Assembly (NCBI GenBank): GCA_022560875.1
Contig: JADFSH010000013.1
Span: 1 to 46,969 of the forward strand
Direction: 5' to 3'
Source of the DNA: Planctomycetota bacterium
GTDB lineage: Bacteria > Planctomycetota > Phycisphaerae > Phycisphaerales > SM1A02
DNA: 46,969 nt
In this document: positions 16,257 to 24,759 of the stretch, in pieces
How positions within the stretch are numbered: position 1 is the stretch's first letter
Layout: each line of letters starts with the position of its first letter
Notes under the pieces: model-generated
What the model was told of the DNA's origin: nothing
Seen by the model: only the letters and a program-made list of their open reading frames with translations
The model's database searches: none
Translations under genes and position numbers: made by a program

Positions 16257-17207
16257 CTAATGACGACGCATCGTCACCACGAATAGCCCCGGACCCTTGC
16301 TTTCGGTGTCGGGACGCAGACGCTGATAGCGAAACCCCTTCAGCCCCGCATTCTCTGACCATGATCGTAATGTCGATTCCTCGAATCCCAAGTGCAGATG
16401 TCCCATGGCATGACGATACGAATCCCGATCATGGGTGATCATGTCCACAATCATCAGCATCCCATCCTCAGAAAGCGTGCGTGCGATCTCCAGAATCGCC
16501 TCGGCAGGCTCCGGGACGTGATGGAGAACCAGAAAAACCGTCGCTACATCGATTGATCCGTCAGCCAGGGGAAGATCGGTCAGTTCACCGATCAGGAACT
16601 CGATGTTGTCATATTTTTCGAGACGCTTTTTCGCCTCCTCCAGCATGGATGGTTCACGATCGATAGCGATGATTTTTTTGACGTGGGAGGCAAGATATTC
16701 CGCCGCATTGCCCGTGCCGCAGCCCAGATCCGCAATGACAGAATCCGGCGAGACCAGACTCAACATCGCCTCAAGGGTGAACTTCTGACCGAACAGATCC
16801 TGCCGAAGCTGATCCCATTCGCTGCCCATACGACCGAAAAAGGACTTGCTGTCCACCCGGCGTTGGGCGAGCACTTCGGCGAGTCGGGCGTCATCCTCCT
16901 CCAGGGTGGCAGTCGATCCCAGTTGATGCTTGGTTAGCGTCCAGAGTTCGTGGGCATCGGGGCTCAGCGTGTTCTGCCCGAGGCGATACATGCTCGCGGT
17001 TCCCACGCTGCGCCGGTCGATCCAACCTCCGTCGAGCAGGGTTTTCAGGTGCCGGCTGACGGTGGATTGGGGAAGCTGAAGCGATTTCGACAATTCTCCG
17101 ACACTCAGTTCCTCGTGCTCCAGAATCCGCAGCGTGCGCAATCTCGCCATGTCGCTGAGCGTGGCCAGCCAGCCGAGGAGCGGGGGTAGGTCCGTCTTGG
17201 ATTTCAC
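16257..17207 (-). CDS. ArsR-family regulator fused to SAM-dependent methyltransferase
   Basis: A 316-residue two-domain protein. Residues 1-85 form an ArsR winged helix (LATLSDMARLRTLRILEHEE, then LSVGELSKSLQLPQSTVSRH and the wing RRSVGTASMYRL). Residues 115-316 form a class I methyltransferase with motif I VIADLGCGTGNAAEYL, motif II acidic IAIDREPSM, and VATVFLVLHHVPEPAEAI. The fusion is a known architecture, often associated in other bacteria with S-adenosylmethionine or methionine cycle genes. Here a homocysteine methyltransferase lies 29 kb away. The Cys pair that senses arsenic in classical ArsR is absent. The methyl acceptor and effector are unknown. The gene stands alone between the lipoprotein and TPR genes on the same strand. 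Confidence 0.88.
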   Translation of the reverse strand: MKSKTDLPPLLGWLATLSDMARLRTLRILEHEELSVGELSKSLQLPQSTVSRHLKTLLDGGWIDRRSVGTASMYRLGQNTLSPDAHELWTLTKHQLGSTATLEEDDARLAEVLAQRRVDSKSFFGRMGSEWDQLRQDLFGQKFTLEAMLSLVSPDSVIADLGCGTGNAAEYLASHVKKIIAIDREPSMLEEAKKRLEKYDNIEFLIGELTDLPLADGSIDVATVFLVLHHVPEPAEAILEIARTLSEDGMLMIVDMITHDRDSYRHAMGHLHLGFEESTLRSWSENAGLKGFRYQRLRPDTESKGPGLFVVTMRRH

Positions 17208-17277
17208 GACACTACTATAGCGATGCGGAAGCGGGATTAGTTGCGGAGAAACAGTTACACGTTGAAGCGATTAATTT

Positions 17278-17970
17278 CTATTGTTCGATACGCAGGGCAT
17301 CCGCAGACGCCGTGGGCGGAAGAGCGATCGTCGGGCCGGGGATCTCACCCAGATTGCGCAGGCTCGCCTTGACCTCTTCATCAAACGGATTGATGGCGTA
17401 GGCCTGGCGCAGACGGATAACGGCGAGATCCAGATCTCCCAGCCGCTGGGCGAAACTGGCGGCCTGGAGATACGGCTTCACCGTCTGCCCGTTGTCGAGT
17501 ATCAAAGCATTCTCCAGTGCTTTCCGTGCCGAATCGGGATCACCCAGTTCCATCGTGTACTTGGCCAGTCGCAGATAGGCATCCACGGATTGCGCGGACT
17601 CGGCGCGCTCACGGAGAAATGTGAAAAGCCTGCTTTCATCACCCATCTGGAAAATGGCTTCGGCCAGGGCATCGACAATTCCGATGTGCTGTGGTCGTCT
17701 GACATGTGCGATATCAAGGGCCTGTCTGGCTTCGTAAGCATTGCCAAGTTCGAGTTGACAGATGCCGTAGCGGTACTGCGCGTCCCAGTCGCCGGGGTAA
17801 CGTTCGGTGATTTCGCGATAATGCGTGACGGCATGCTCATAGTCGCCTCGATGGAAAAGACGATCGGCATCCTCACGGATGGCGGTGGCCGGACGGGGTC
17901 TACCCGCCGCGCATCCGGCCAGAACAAGCAAAAGCGAGAGAGTCACGAGATTGCGGATGGACTTGCGCAT
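17278..17970 (-). CDS. TPR lipoprotein
   Basis: A 230-residue lipoprotein. The ATG at 17970 was selected because it directly precedes a lipoprotein signal (LVTLSLLLVLAGCAAG) and GGAG lies 8 nt upstream. A longer upstream frame would mask the signal. Residues 30-210 consist of about five tetratricopeptide repeats, for example YEHAVTHYREITERYPGDWD, YRYGICQLELGNAYEARQAL and DLAVIRLRQAYAINPFDEEV. The tail is Pro/Ala-rich. TPR lipoproteins of this size act as assembly scaffolds in the periplasm, and the partner is unknown. It is transcribed divergently from the LigD-like gene across a 59-nt gap, in which TAGAAT at 18009-18014 could be a -10 element for the plus-strand gene. Confidence 0.83.
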   Translation of the reverse strand: MRKSIRNLVTLSLLLVLAGCAAGRPRPATAIREDADRLFHRGDYEHAVTHYREITERYPGDWDAQYRYGICQLELGNAYEARQALDIAHVRRPQHIGIVDALAEAIFQMGDESRLFTFLRERAESAQSVDAYLRLAKYTMELGDPDSARKALENALILDNGQTVKPYLQAASFAQRLGDLDLAVIRLRQAYAINPFDEEVKASLRNLGEIPGPTIALPPTASADALRIEQ

Positions 17971-18029
17971 CTTTTCAGCTCCATAAAGTGGCACTTCGCC
18001 AACGTGGTAGAATACGTACACTGCAAACT

Positions 18030-18536
18030 ATGAGTCTGGCAAAGAAAACTCATCCACAATCTGAACTTCGTCCTCCGGTCGGTGATTTCATGAGACTGCC
18101 TCAGGCCACCTCCGATCGTCCGCTGCCCATGGTGGAGCTTCTCCATACGCTGCCGGATGGGACAGTTCATGTGGACTGGATGATCGCTCAGGATCCCGAA
18201 GCTTCACATTCGCTGATCACCTTCCGGCTGCCTCGGCCTCTCACGGAGTTGAAACCCGGGGAAGAACTCATCGCCCGGCGAATTGCCGACCACAGACCGT
18301 CATATCTGACCTACGAAGGCCCCATTTCCGGGGGGAGGGGGACCGTCCGTTGTCTGGCCCGAGGCCGAGTCAGCCAGTGGATTGAGACCGCACGGGGGTG
18401 GGAGATGGAGATTCTCCACGATTCGGAAACCGGCCCCGTCCCCCCCTTCAGGCTGAGGCTCGTACCCCGACCGGATCAGCAATGGGTGATTGTGATTATG
18501 ACCCCTGATTCCTTGTCATTCGACGCAGAAACATAA
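18030..18536 (+). CDS. LigD 3'-phosphoesterase-like protein (inferred)
   Basis: A 168-residue soluble protein. The pattern VHVDWMIAQDPEASHSLITF, then RLPRPLTELKPGEEL, then RIADHRPSYLTYEGPISGGR with GTVRCLARGRVSQW resembles the compact beta-barrel of the DNA polymerase/ligase N-terminal (LigD phosphoesterase) superfamily. In that family an R-x-x-H-R-x-x-Y-L-x-Y-E-G-P block is common. The catalytic His set of true LigD phosphoesterases is not fully apparent, so the activity is uncertain. Start chosen at ATG 18030. An ATG 22 codons later (MRLPQA) is possible. No ligase or Ku gene is in the window. Function in end processing is therefore only an inference. Confidence 0.62.
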   Translation: MSLAKKTHPQSELRPPVGDFMRLPQATSDRPLPMVELLHTLPDGTVHVDWMIAQDPEASHSLITFRLPRPLTELKPGEELIARRIADHRPSYLTYEGPISGGRGTVRCLARGRVSQWIETARGWEMEILHDSETGPVPPFRLRLVPRPDQQWVIVIMTPDSLSFDAET

Positions 18537-18655
18537 TTCAATGCGCATAAATCCATGGGATGAGATAAACTTAATGCTGACCAGATACCGCCCGGCAAGT
18601 GTGGTTGACATCTGAGTTTTTGAATTGGAAATCAGCAGAGGCTGCACACCCCCCC

Positions 18656-18687
18656 CCGGATACCCGGATACCCGGATACCCGGATAC
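18656..18687. repeat. Tandem repeat CCGGATAC x4 after a poly-C run
   Basis: Four exact, consecutive copies of the 8-bp unit CCGGATAC occupy 18656-18687, immediately preceded by a run of C (18649-18657). The tract ends 37 bp before the ATG of the gene at 18725. Its unit length is not a multiple of three, so it would shift frame if translated. Placed upstream of a start codon it would vary promoter or leader spacing. Confidence 0.9.
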
Positions 18688-18724
18688 TCGAACCCCGACG
18701 CTCTACTCGAATGGGGAAAGCACA

Positions 18725-19168
18725 ATGGACAACGAACCCTCAGAAAGTGACATCAGGCCCGTCAGTAACAAAATCAAGCATGCCTCCCCCGGATTTGGAG
18801 GGGAGGGAAGCGGGGGGGGCGGGGGAACCGGGGGGGAGGTTCCGCTCGACCGGCCGGCAGGCGACCAACTCATGCCCATGGCGGAGAGCGCCCCGGCTAC
18901 CCCGTCAAAGAAGATCACCGCCTTTGGCACGGAAAGTCACCACACCGAGCGCTGGAAGCGCGAGCCGGCTGTCACCGGCACCGGGGCTTGCCATGTAAGA
19001 ACCTTTCACTCCAAGCTCAACAATGAGGCGCTGGCGTACATGGACCGGACCATCAACGAATGGCTTGACGCCCATCCGGAATACGAGGTCAAGTTCGTCA
19101 GCTCAACCGTGGGCGAACTGTCCGGCAAGCTCAAGGAACCCAACCTGATCTGTCAGTTGTGGATGTAA
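18725..19168 (+). CDS. Conserved hypothetical protein with Gly-rich linker
   Basis: A 147-residue protein. The ATG at 18725 has GGGGAAAG 5 nt upstream and fits better than an earlier in-frame start at 18599 that would include the tandem repeat. Residues 20-48 are Gly-rich (FGGEGSGGGGGTGGE), encoded partly by a run of eight G at 18812-18819. The C-terminal 80 residues form a compact domain (HVRTFHSKLNNEALAYMDRT, then INEWLDAHPEYEVKFVSSTV) ending in PNLICQLWM. The tail resembles a small lineage-specific domain, but I do not know its function. The downstream gene encodes a BFD-like [2Fe-2S] protein separated by an inverted repeat. The G8 tract makes the reading frame sensitive to slippage or sequencing error. 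Confidence 0.7.
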   Translation: MDNEPSESDIRPVSNKIKHASPGFGGEGSGGGGGTGGEVPLDRPAGDQLMPMAESAPATPSKKITAFGTESHHTERWKREPAVTGTGACHVRTFHSKLNNEALAYMDRTINEWLDAHPEYEVKFVSSTVGELSGKLKEPNLICQLWM

Positions 19169-19180
19169 AGAGAGGCACTA

Positions 19181-19264
19181 GGCACTTGGCATTAGGCGCT
19201 AGGGAAGAGTGTCGAATTGCCAATCTTGTGTTTTCTCTTTTCTCGTGTCTAATGCCTCGTGCCG
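19181..19264. repeat. Imperfect inverted repeat of the GGCATTAGGC type
   Basis: The left arm (19181-19208, GGCACTTGGCATTAGGCGCT) and the complement of the right arm (19236-19264, GGCACGAGGCATTAGACACG) align over about 28 positions with scattered mismatches. The core GGCATTAG/CTAATGCC pairs perfectly. Between the arms are about 27 nt. The sequence resembles intergenic GGCACTAGGCATTAGG repeats that I associate with planctomycete-like genomes. It lies just before the ATG of the BFD-like gene and just after the preceding stop. Confidence 0.55.
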
Positions 19265-19278
19265 AATGCCGTCTTCTC

Positions 19279-19560
19279 ATGCACCCCGATGATCATGTCT
19301 GTCTTTGTTTTCGCGTCAGTCTGCGGAAGCTCCGCACCTATCTGAATCGCGAGAATCCCTCGGTGCCATCGCAGCTTTCCGACTGTCTGAGCGCGGGCAC
19401 GGGCTGCCAGTGGTGCGTGCCTTTTCTCAAGAAGCTCCACGATCAGCATGCCCGCGGCGAGGAGCCCGACCTGCCCATCTCGCCGGAGGCGTATGCACAG
19501 CGGCGTAAGCAATACCACACCAGTGGCCGGCGCGATGACGCCGCCGAACGCGGGGAGTGA
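19279..19560 (+). CDS. BFD-like [2Fe-2S]-binding protein
   Basis: A 93-residue protein. Starting at ATG 19279 it shows the bacterioferritin-associated-ferredoxin-like pattern: Cys8 and Cys10 (HVCLCFRVS), a helix, then Cys43 and Cys46 (GTGCQWCVPFL), with an extra Cys36. In BFD-like domains the CxC ... CxxC set binds a [2Fe-2S] cluster and can donate electrons to partner proteins. The C-terminal 40 residues are charged and probably flexible. Longer upstream frames would pass through the inverted repeat and lack similarity. It probably forms an operon with the gene at 18725. No bacterioferritin or nitrite reductase gene adjoins it. Confidence 0.78.
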   Translation: MHPDDHVCLCFRVSLRKLRTYLNRENPSVPSQLSDCLSAGTGCQWCVPFLKKLHDQHARGEEPDLPISPEAYAQRRKQYHTSGRRDDAAERGE

Positions 19561-19865
19561 AAGGGAAGTCTACTCCCCGGTATTTCAAGATAGGGGATTC
19601 CAAGGGCGTTTCCGAATCCGCGGAGTGAAAGGACAAACGAACTGCAATCGCAAACGATCAGACCGTTGGGCGCATTGAATCAGAGTCATTAAAATACCCC
19701 GGTTCTCCTTGTCCTCACCGATATTTCCTGGAGCCCCACCTGAGACTTCCAACCCCCCGCCCCTTTCGCTCCTCTGCTTGATTCAAACCGGGTGATTCTT
19801 CTCCGCTCCGATCGGATTTCCGGTGTATGGTGGTTGTAGAATATGGCAGAGACGAGGTGTGGCGT
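19561..19865. other. Intergenic region, no gene recognised
   Basis: About 305 nt between the BFD-like gene and the WD40 kinase. It contains a pyrimidine-rich run (around 19740-19790) and GAATAT near 19839-19844, which could serve as a -10 element for the kinase. No hairpin with a T-run and no RNA gene are visible. Confidence 0.5.
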
Positions 19866-22208
19866 ATGGCGGAAAAGTCAGGGAGTGACAAGCCTGATCG
19901 GGATGAGTCGGCGCAGGATGATGCGCAGGCGAGCGTGGAGGATGCAGATGCCCCGACGCTTTTTGAGGGGACTGATCCCGCCGCAGACCCGGATACCTCG
20001 GATATCGAGATCAGAACGCCCCCCCGGAATATTCCTCCGCCCACCCCTCAACCCACCCCCCGGTCAAGCCCCCGGATAACCCCCCGAATAACCCCATCCC
20101 CGGATACTCCATCCTCATCGTCAGCCGCGGGTTCACCATCCGAGCCGCCACCCGTTACCGGAGAATCCGACACAGTGGCGGAGGCTGAGGAGGCTCAGGC
20201 AGGGCTGAAGCTGCCCAAGGAGATCGGGGGCTACCAGATCACCCGAATCCTGGGTATGGGCGGCATGTCAGTGGTGTACGGGGCATTGCAGAAGCAGCCG
20301 CGCCGGCCCGTTGCGCTCAAGGTGATGAAGTCCGATGCCTCGGCGGAGCGCGCCCTGCACCGGTTTCGGCGCGAGGTGGAGATCCTCGGTCGCCTGAATC
20401 ACCCCTGCATCGCCCAGGTCTATGACGCGGGCACGCACGACGACGGTACGGTAGTGCGACCGTTTTTCGTCATGGAATACGTGCCTTCGGCGAAGACGAT
20501 TCTCCAGTACGCCGACGACAAGGATCTCAGCCTCGAGGAGCGACTGAAACTCTTCGTGAAGGTCTGTGCCGCGATCGAGCATGGGCATCGCAACAAGATC
20601 GTGCATCGCGACCTCAAGCCGAGCAACATTCTCATCGACATTTCCGGCATGCCCAAGATCATCGACTTCGGGGTGGCCCGGGCCTTGGAGCTTGATGTCA
20701 CCAGCCAGACCATGCAGACGGAAGTGGGGAGGCTGGTGGGAACGGTGCAGTACATGAGTCCGGAGCAGGTCAACGCGGGACTTTCCGATATCGATACGCG
20801 GAGTGATGTCTATTCCCTGGGGGTACTGATGTACAAGTTCATCACGGGCCGGCATCCCTATAACCTCGAGGGCCTGCCGGTGTTCACCGCGGTGCAGATG
20901 ATCTGCGAAGTGATGCCGCCCCGGCCCTGCGATGTGCGCCCTGATCTGCCTGGCGACTTGGAGACGATTCTGCTCAAGGCTATGGAGAAGGATCGTTTCC
21001 GGCGCTACCGGACCGCAGGCAGTCTGGGGCGCGATCTTGTCCGGTTCCTCGCCCACAAGCCGATCAACGCCCGCCGCGCCAGCCTGGGATACCGCTCCCG
21101 GCTGTTGTTTCTCCGCCACCGGACGCTCTTTCTCTCTGCGGCGGCAGTGCTGCTTATCACCGGCCTGGCCGCGGTTATCGTCATGGGTTCGTTTTCCGCC
21201 ATGCAGAAACAGAGTGAGCAGGCACAGGCGGAACTGGACGATATCCAGAATTCACTCCTCAGTGCACAGCTTGCCGCAGATGAAGCTGAGCGGAAACAAG
21301 TGGAAGCCGGTCGTCGCCCGATTGTGTTTGACCAGCACACCGCGGGCATCGTCAGCCTTCGTTTCGATGGATCGGGGCGTTTTCTCGCCTCCGGCTCAAA
21401 CGATCATGGAATCATGTTGCTGGACATCGAGAATGAAGAGGTTAAATTCGTTTCGCGGATTCATGAAGCCCCGCCGAAGTATCTCGCTTTCTGCCTGGAC
21501 GGGACACGTCTCATCGCCGCGGCGGATGACCAGGTTGTTTCTTTGTTTGACACCTCTTCCGGAGAGCTCCTCGACAAGCTCTATCTCAATTGTGGTCGTC
21601 TGATGAGCATGGCCGTCAGCCCGGATGGCAGGCACATCGCCTATGGATGCGACGACCTGACCCTCTGGATTTTCGACCTTGAGACAAATGAAACCTCCAC
21701 TGTGCGCGGCACGACGGGCGCGTTCATCAGCGTCACATTCAGTCCGGATGGATCCCACATCTTCGCCGGTTCCGAGGGCGGAACGGTTTATCAGTGTGAT
21801 GTCGAGTCGGGTTCGGTCTTGCGCCGGTTCGAGAGCCTGACCCAGCCCGTGATGGCGATCGGGGTCACGGAAGATGACGGGCGAATCATCGCGATAGACA
21901 GACTGGGCAATGTTGTGGACTGGTCCCTGACCCCCCCGGATGCCCCGGACCACCCGGATGCGATCCGGCGGTTCACAATCTGTGCCGGGGAAGTCAAGGC
22001 GGTCGCATTTGATCCCGCCCGGCGCTACCTTGTCTGTGTGACTGATGATGAAGTGAGGATTCGAAATCTCACGACGGGTGACAACACGAGAATCAAGCTG
22101 GAAGATGCCCGCTCCGTGGTGGCGCTGGCGATTGACACCCAGCGGAAATGGGTCGCGACGGGCGATTCGAGCGGGCAGGTGAAGGTGATACCGATTCCCT
22201 CGGAATGA
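19866..22208 (+). CDS. Ser/Thr protein kinase with C-terminal WD40-like propeller
   Basis: A 780-residue membrane kinase. The ATG at 19866 has GAGG 8 nt upstream. Residues 1-115 are Pro/Ser/Thr-rich and disordered. The kinase domain (about 120-400) is complete: Gly loop [19 protein letters not shown] with Lys152, catalytic HRDLKPSN (Asp249), DFG (Asp267), SPEQ. One membrane helix lies near residues 421-442 ([20 protein letters not shown]). A helical linker is followed by WD40-like repeats from about 480 to 780 ([40 protein letters not shown]). Kinase inside and propeller outside suggests sensing of an envelope ligand or assembly state. It is followed by hslV after 56 nt. Confidence 0.93.
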   Translation: MAEKSGSDKPDRDESAQDDAQASVEDADAPTLFEGTDPAADPDTSDIEIRTPPRNIPPPTPQPTPRSSPRITPRITPSPDTPSSSSAAGSPSEPPPVTGESDTVAEAEEAQAGLKLPKEIGGYQITRILGMGGMSVVYGALQKQPRRPVALKVMKSDASAERALHRFRREVEILGRLNHPCIAQVYDAGTHDDGTVVRPFFVMEYVPSAKTILQYADDKDLSLEERLKLFVKVCAAIEHGHRNKIVHRDLKPSNILIDISGMPKIIDFGVARALELDVTSQTMQTEVGRLVGTVQYMSPEQVNAGLSDIDTRSDVYSLGVLMYKFITGRHPYNLEGLPVFTAVQMICEVMPPRPCDVRPDLPGDLETILLKAMEKDRFRRYRTAGSLGRDLVRFLAHKPINARRASLGYRSRLLFLRHRTLFLSAAAVLLITGLAAVIVMGSFSAMQKQSEQAQAELDDIQNSLLSAQLAADEAERKQVEAGRRPIVFDQHTAGIVSLRFDGSGRFLASGSNDHGIMLLDIENEEVKFVSRIHEAPPKYLAFCLDGTRLIAAADDQVVSLFDTSSGELLDKLYLNCGRLMSMAVSPDGRHIAYGCDDLTLWIFDLETNETSTVRGTTGAFISVTFSPDGSHIFAGSEGGTVYQCDVESGSVLRRFESLTQPVMAIGVTEDDGRIIAIDRLGNVVDWSLTPPDAPDHPDAIRRFTICAGEVKAVAFDPARRYLVCVTDDEVRIRNLTTGDNTRIKLEDARSVVALAIDTQRKWVATGDSSGQVKVIPIPSE

Positions 22209-22264
22209 GATGTCCCGGCGACGGGATGTTACTGGCCCCAGGTGAGTTCGGATACACTACGGTC

Positions 22265-22819
22265 ATGCAATTATTTCATGCCACGACAATACTTGCCGTT
22301 CGCAAAGGAGAGGACATCGCCATCGCCGGCGACGGGCAAGTGAGCCTGGGCGATACGATCGCCAAGGCCGATGCGGTGAAGGTGAGGCGGTTGGATGATC
22401 TCGGGGCAAAGCGCGCGGGGGTGCTCATCGGTTTCGCAGGCTCCGCGGCCGACGCCTTTGCCCTGCTCGATCGCTTCGAGGCGAAATTGAAGGATGCGCC
22501 GACGAATCTCATGAAGGCATCAATTGAGTTGGCCAAGCTCTGGCGCACCGATCGTGCGCTGCGCCGGCTGGAATCGCTGCTGGTCGTCGCCGATCTGGAC
22601 AAGACGCTCATGATCTCTGGCCAGGGCGATGTGATCGAGCCTTCGGACGGGGTGTGCGCCGTCGGATCGGGGGGTGCGTATGCCTTGGCCGCGGCCCGGG
22701 CGCTGTTGCGTCACGCCTCGCTATCCGCCGCCGATATCAGTCGTGAGGCTCTCCAGATCGCCGGGGAAATTTGCGTGTACACCAACGCGAATGTCACGGT
22801 GCTTTCGTTGGAGGCATAA
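22265..22819 (+). CDS. hslV: ATP-dependent protease proteolytic subunit HslV
   Basis: The product has 184 residues and is the peptidase ring of the HslUV protease. After the short prosequence MQLFHA, the catalytic N-terminal Thr is in [10 protein letters not shown] (Thr7 by this numbering). [20 protein letters not shown] carries the conserved Asp and Lys, and [20 protein letters not shown] is typical of the family. It is a Thr protease related to proteasome beta subunits and needs the HslU ATPase to feed it substrates. HslU is not adjacent, unlike in most bacteria with hslVU. Start set at ATG 22265 because it gives the classic maturation site. Downstream is a PilZ protein. Confidence 0.93.
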   Translation: MQLFHATTILAVRKGEDIAIAGDGQVSLGDTIAKADAVKVRRLDDLGAKRAGVLIGFAGSAADAFALLDRFEAKLKDAPTNLMKASIELAKLWRTDRALRRLESLLVVADLDKTLMISGQGDVIEPSDGVCAVGSGGAYALAAARALLRHASLSAADISREALQIAGEICVYTNANVTVLSLEA

Positions 22820-22922
22820 TCTCAACGTTCACTGATTACCGGACGACATATTTCCACTTTCGGCGACTGATAGCCCTGATAACTCAATACGCCATACTTA
22901 TAGGTCGATTCAGATCACTATC

Positions 22923-23663
22923 GTGGCAAGTGTGTTGCGCATATTTCGTGATCTGTTTAAGAGTTCCAACGAGACTCGCGCTCAGGTCGTGCAGAGACTC
23001 AAGGAAGCAAAGAGCGATGGAGTGCGCATCGAGCTTGAGCCCGTTAAGTCGCTGTCAGCCCGACCACCGATGATCGTCGTCTCCATCGAGGATGTTGATG
23101 ACAACAAGCTGGTCGTGAGTCAACCTCCCCCCGAGGTGGCACGATACCTGATGAAAGGAAAACTATACTCGCTCGGATTCTTCATTCGGCATGGTCGCAT
23201 TGTCGGCCACACGATCTGTCAAGGCCGGATCAAGCAAAAACTCGAAGGAAACCGCATCCTCTACGGCTATCGGTTTTCGATTCCGGAATCGCTGGTTCAA
23301 GAGGAACGACGCCAGAATCCGCGGCGGAAATTCGCCCTCGGAGATGAGCCCGAGGTCGAACTCACCTCGTTCGAGCATCGATCGACGATCTTCGGTCGGG
23401 TTCTTGACCTGAGCAAGGGGGGCATGAGAATCACATGCACCAACGGCATGAACAAGCTCAGGGTCGGGCAGGACGTCTATCTCAAGATGGAACTGCCTCC
23501 CCCGGTCGGGTTGTTGACGGAATTGGTCCGGGTCATCGAAATTTCTCCCGGCAAGCAAAATCACGACCTGACGATTTCCATCTCATTTCAGGCGCCCGTC
23601 AACTCACTGGTCGAACTGATCGACCAGAACAGCGCAGGCCTAACCAACCGACGTGCGGGGTGA
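22923..23663 (+). CDS. PilZ-domain protein, predicted c-di-GMP receptor
   Basis: A 246-residue cytoplasmic protein. The N-terminal half (residues 30-125) resembles the YcgR-type PilZN domain (IVVSIEDVDDNKLVV, GIVGHTICQGRIKQKL-like segments). The C-terminal half is a PilZ domain: the Arg-rich loop ERRQNPRRKF followed by the D-L-S-K-G-G motif (RVLDLSKGGMRI). Those two elements clamp cyclic di-GMP. A GTG at 22923 serves as start (no strong ribosome site). Such proteins control motility or secretion in response to the second messenger. It is convergent with the kinase gene at 23689 and follows hslV after about 100 nt. No cyclase is in the window. Confidence 0.87.
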   Translation: MASVLRIFRDLFKSSNETRAQVVQRLKEAKSDGVRIELEPVKSLSARPPMIVVSIEDVDDNKLVVSQPPPEVARYLMKGKLYSLGFFIRHGRIVGHTICQGRIKQKLEGNRILYGYRFSIPESLVQEERRQNPRRKFALGDEPEVELTSFEHRSTIFGRVLDLSKGGMRITCTNGMNKLRVGQDVYLKMELPPPVGLLTELVRVIEISPGKQNHDLTISISFQAPVNSLVELIDQNSAGLTNRRAG

Positions 23664-23688
23664 TCACCACGACGAATCGAAAAAGGTT

Positions 23689-24579
23689 CTAGAACACTGT
23701 TTCTTCATCAATCATCGGCGGGGGAGGCTGGGGGGGATTTTCCAGAAGATCGGAAATCAGTTCCAGCCGGTTGCTGATGATCTCCATCGATTCGGGCCGG
23801 TCGTCTGGATGCAGCGCGACACAGTCGAGAATCTGCTTGGAAAGCAACGAGTGGATGCGGGGGTTTTTGACATGAGGCGGGACTGGTGGTTCGACCATAT
23901 CCGTCTCGACCGCTCCTGAAAACAAGCTGCCGCCGTTCTCCTCCTTGGGGGGCATGACGGTGGGGATGAGTTCGCGAACGAGAACCCAGTACATCGTAGC
24001 CCCGAAATTGTAAATATCCGTTTGGGGGGTGATGGCCTGGCGATGAGCCTGCTCGGGGGCCATATAGCCGGGTGTTCCCTGAATGCGTTTCTTGACCGTG
24101 CCGATGGGGCAGCCCTGTCCGAGGTCGATGATTTTTACCTCGTCGTTATCCCCCACGAGAATATTGCTGGGTTTAATGTCGGCATGTATGAATCCGCGAC
24201 CGTGCATGTGATTGAGGCCGTTGGCGACCTGCAGAAAAAGCTTGACGGCTTGGGCATAGTTGCGTGGGAGACGCTTGTCGAGCGGCTCGCCGTCCACGAG
24301 TTCCATGATCAGGGATATGGCCTGGACCTTAAAAAGCTTGCGATGCCTGACGAGCTTTTCCATGGACCGGATGTTGATGTGGTCGAGTTTTGAGCCGACG
24401 AAGTACTCGTTTTCGACCTGATCGAGGAATCGCTGGTCTTTCTCGTCATTCTTGATCACATGCTTCAGAGCCCAGACATGGCGAGTCTTCTTGTCGAAGA
24501 CAGAGTACAACTCCGACGCCGCACCATTGCCGAGTTTGGTCAAAATCTGATAACTGTTGAAGCTTTTGCCTCGGGACAT
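23689..24579 (-). CDS. Ser/Thr protein kinase with altered HRD and DFG motifs
   Basis: A 296-residue soluble kinase-fold protein. It has a Gly loop LGNGAASELYSV, Lys39 in WALKHV, a Glu-containing helix, MELVDGEPL, then HADIKPSNIL in place of HRDxKPxN and IIDLGQG in place of DFG. The catalytic Asp134 and metal Asp152 remain, so activity is possible. Loss of the HRD Arg implies regulation that does not use activation-loop phosphorylation. GTPGYMAPEQ is preserved. The C-terminus is Pro-rich. No membrane helix. Start at ATG 24579. It may be cytoplasmic and modulate a partner such as the PilZ protein gene convergent with it, but there is no direct evidence for that. Confidence 0.85.
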   Translation of the reverse strand: MSRGKSFNSYQILTKLGNGAASELYSVFDKKTRHVWALKHVIKNDEKDQRFLDQVENEYFVGSKLDHINIRSMEKLVRHRKLFKVQAISLIMELVDGEPLDKRLPRNYAQAVKLFLQVANGLNHMHGRGFIHADIKPSNILVGDNDEVKIIDLGQGCPIGTVKKRIQGTPGYMAPEQAHRQAITPQTDIYNFGATMYWVLVRELIPTVMPPKEENGGSLFSGAVETDMVEPPVPPHVKNPRIHSLLSKQILDCVALHPDDRPESMEIISNRLELISDLLENPPQPPPPMIDEETVF

Positions 24580-24759
24580 TGCGATGCGGATTAATCTTTC
24601 TCCGAATTGCTGATTATCGCCCCTGCGGGCTCAAATCGCTCGGATGTTGGTATATCGACACGATCCATCGTGACGAAAAGTCTGAATAATAATGAACTTA
24701 CTGAGATCAAAGCCTCAGTTCATCGACAGGAACTAGGGTAGTGTGGCATTGCCCAACGA

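Noticed and set aside
20268-21119. Minus-strand frame of 283 codons inside the WD40 kinase
   Set aside because: Mirror of the kinase domain coding sequence with no start signal or recognisable domain.
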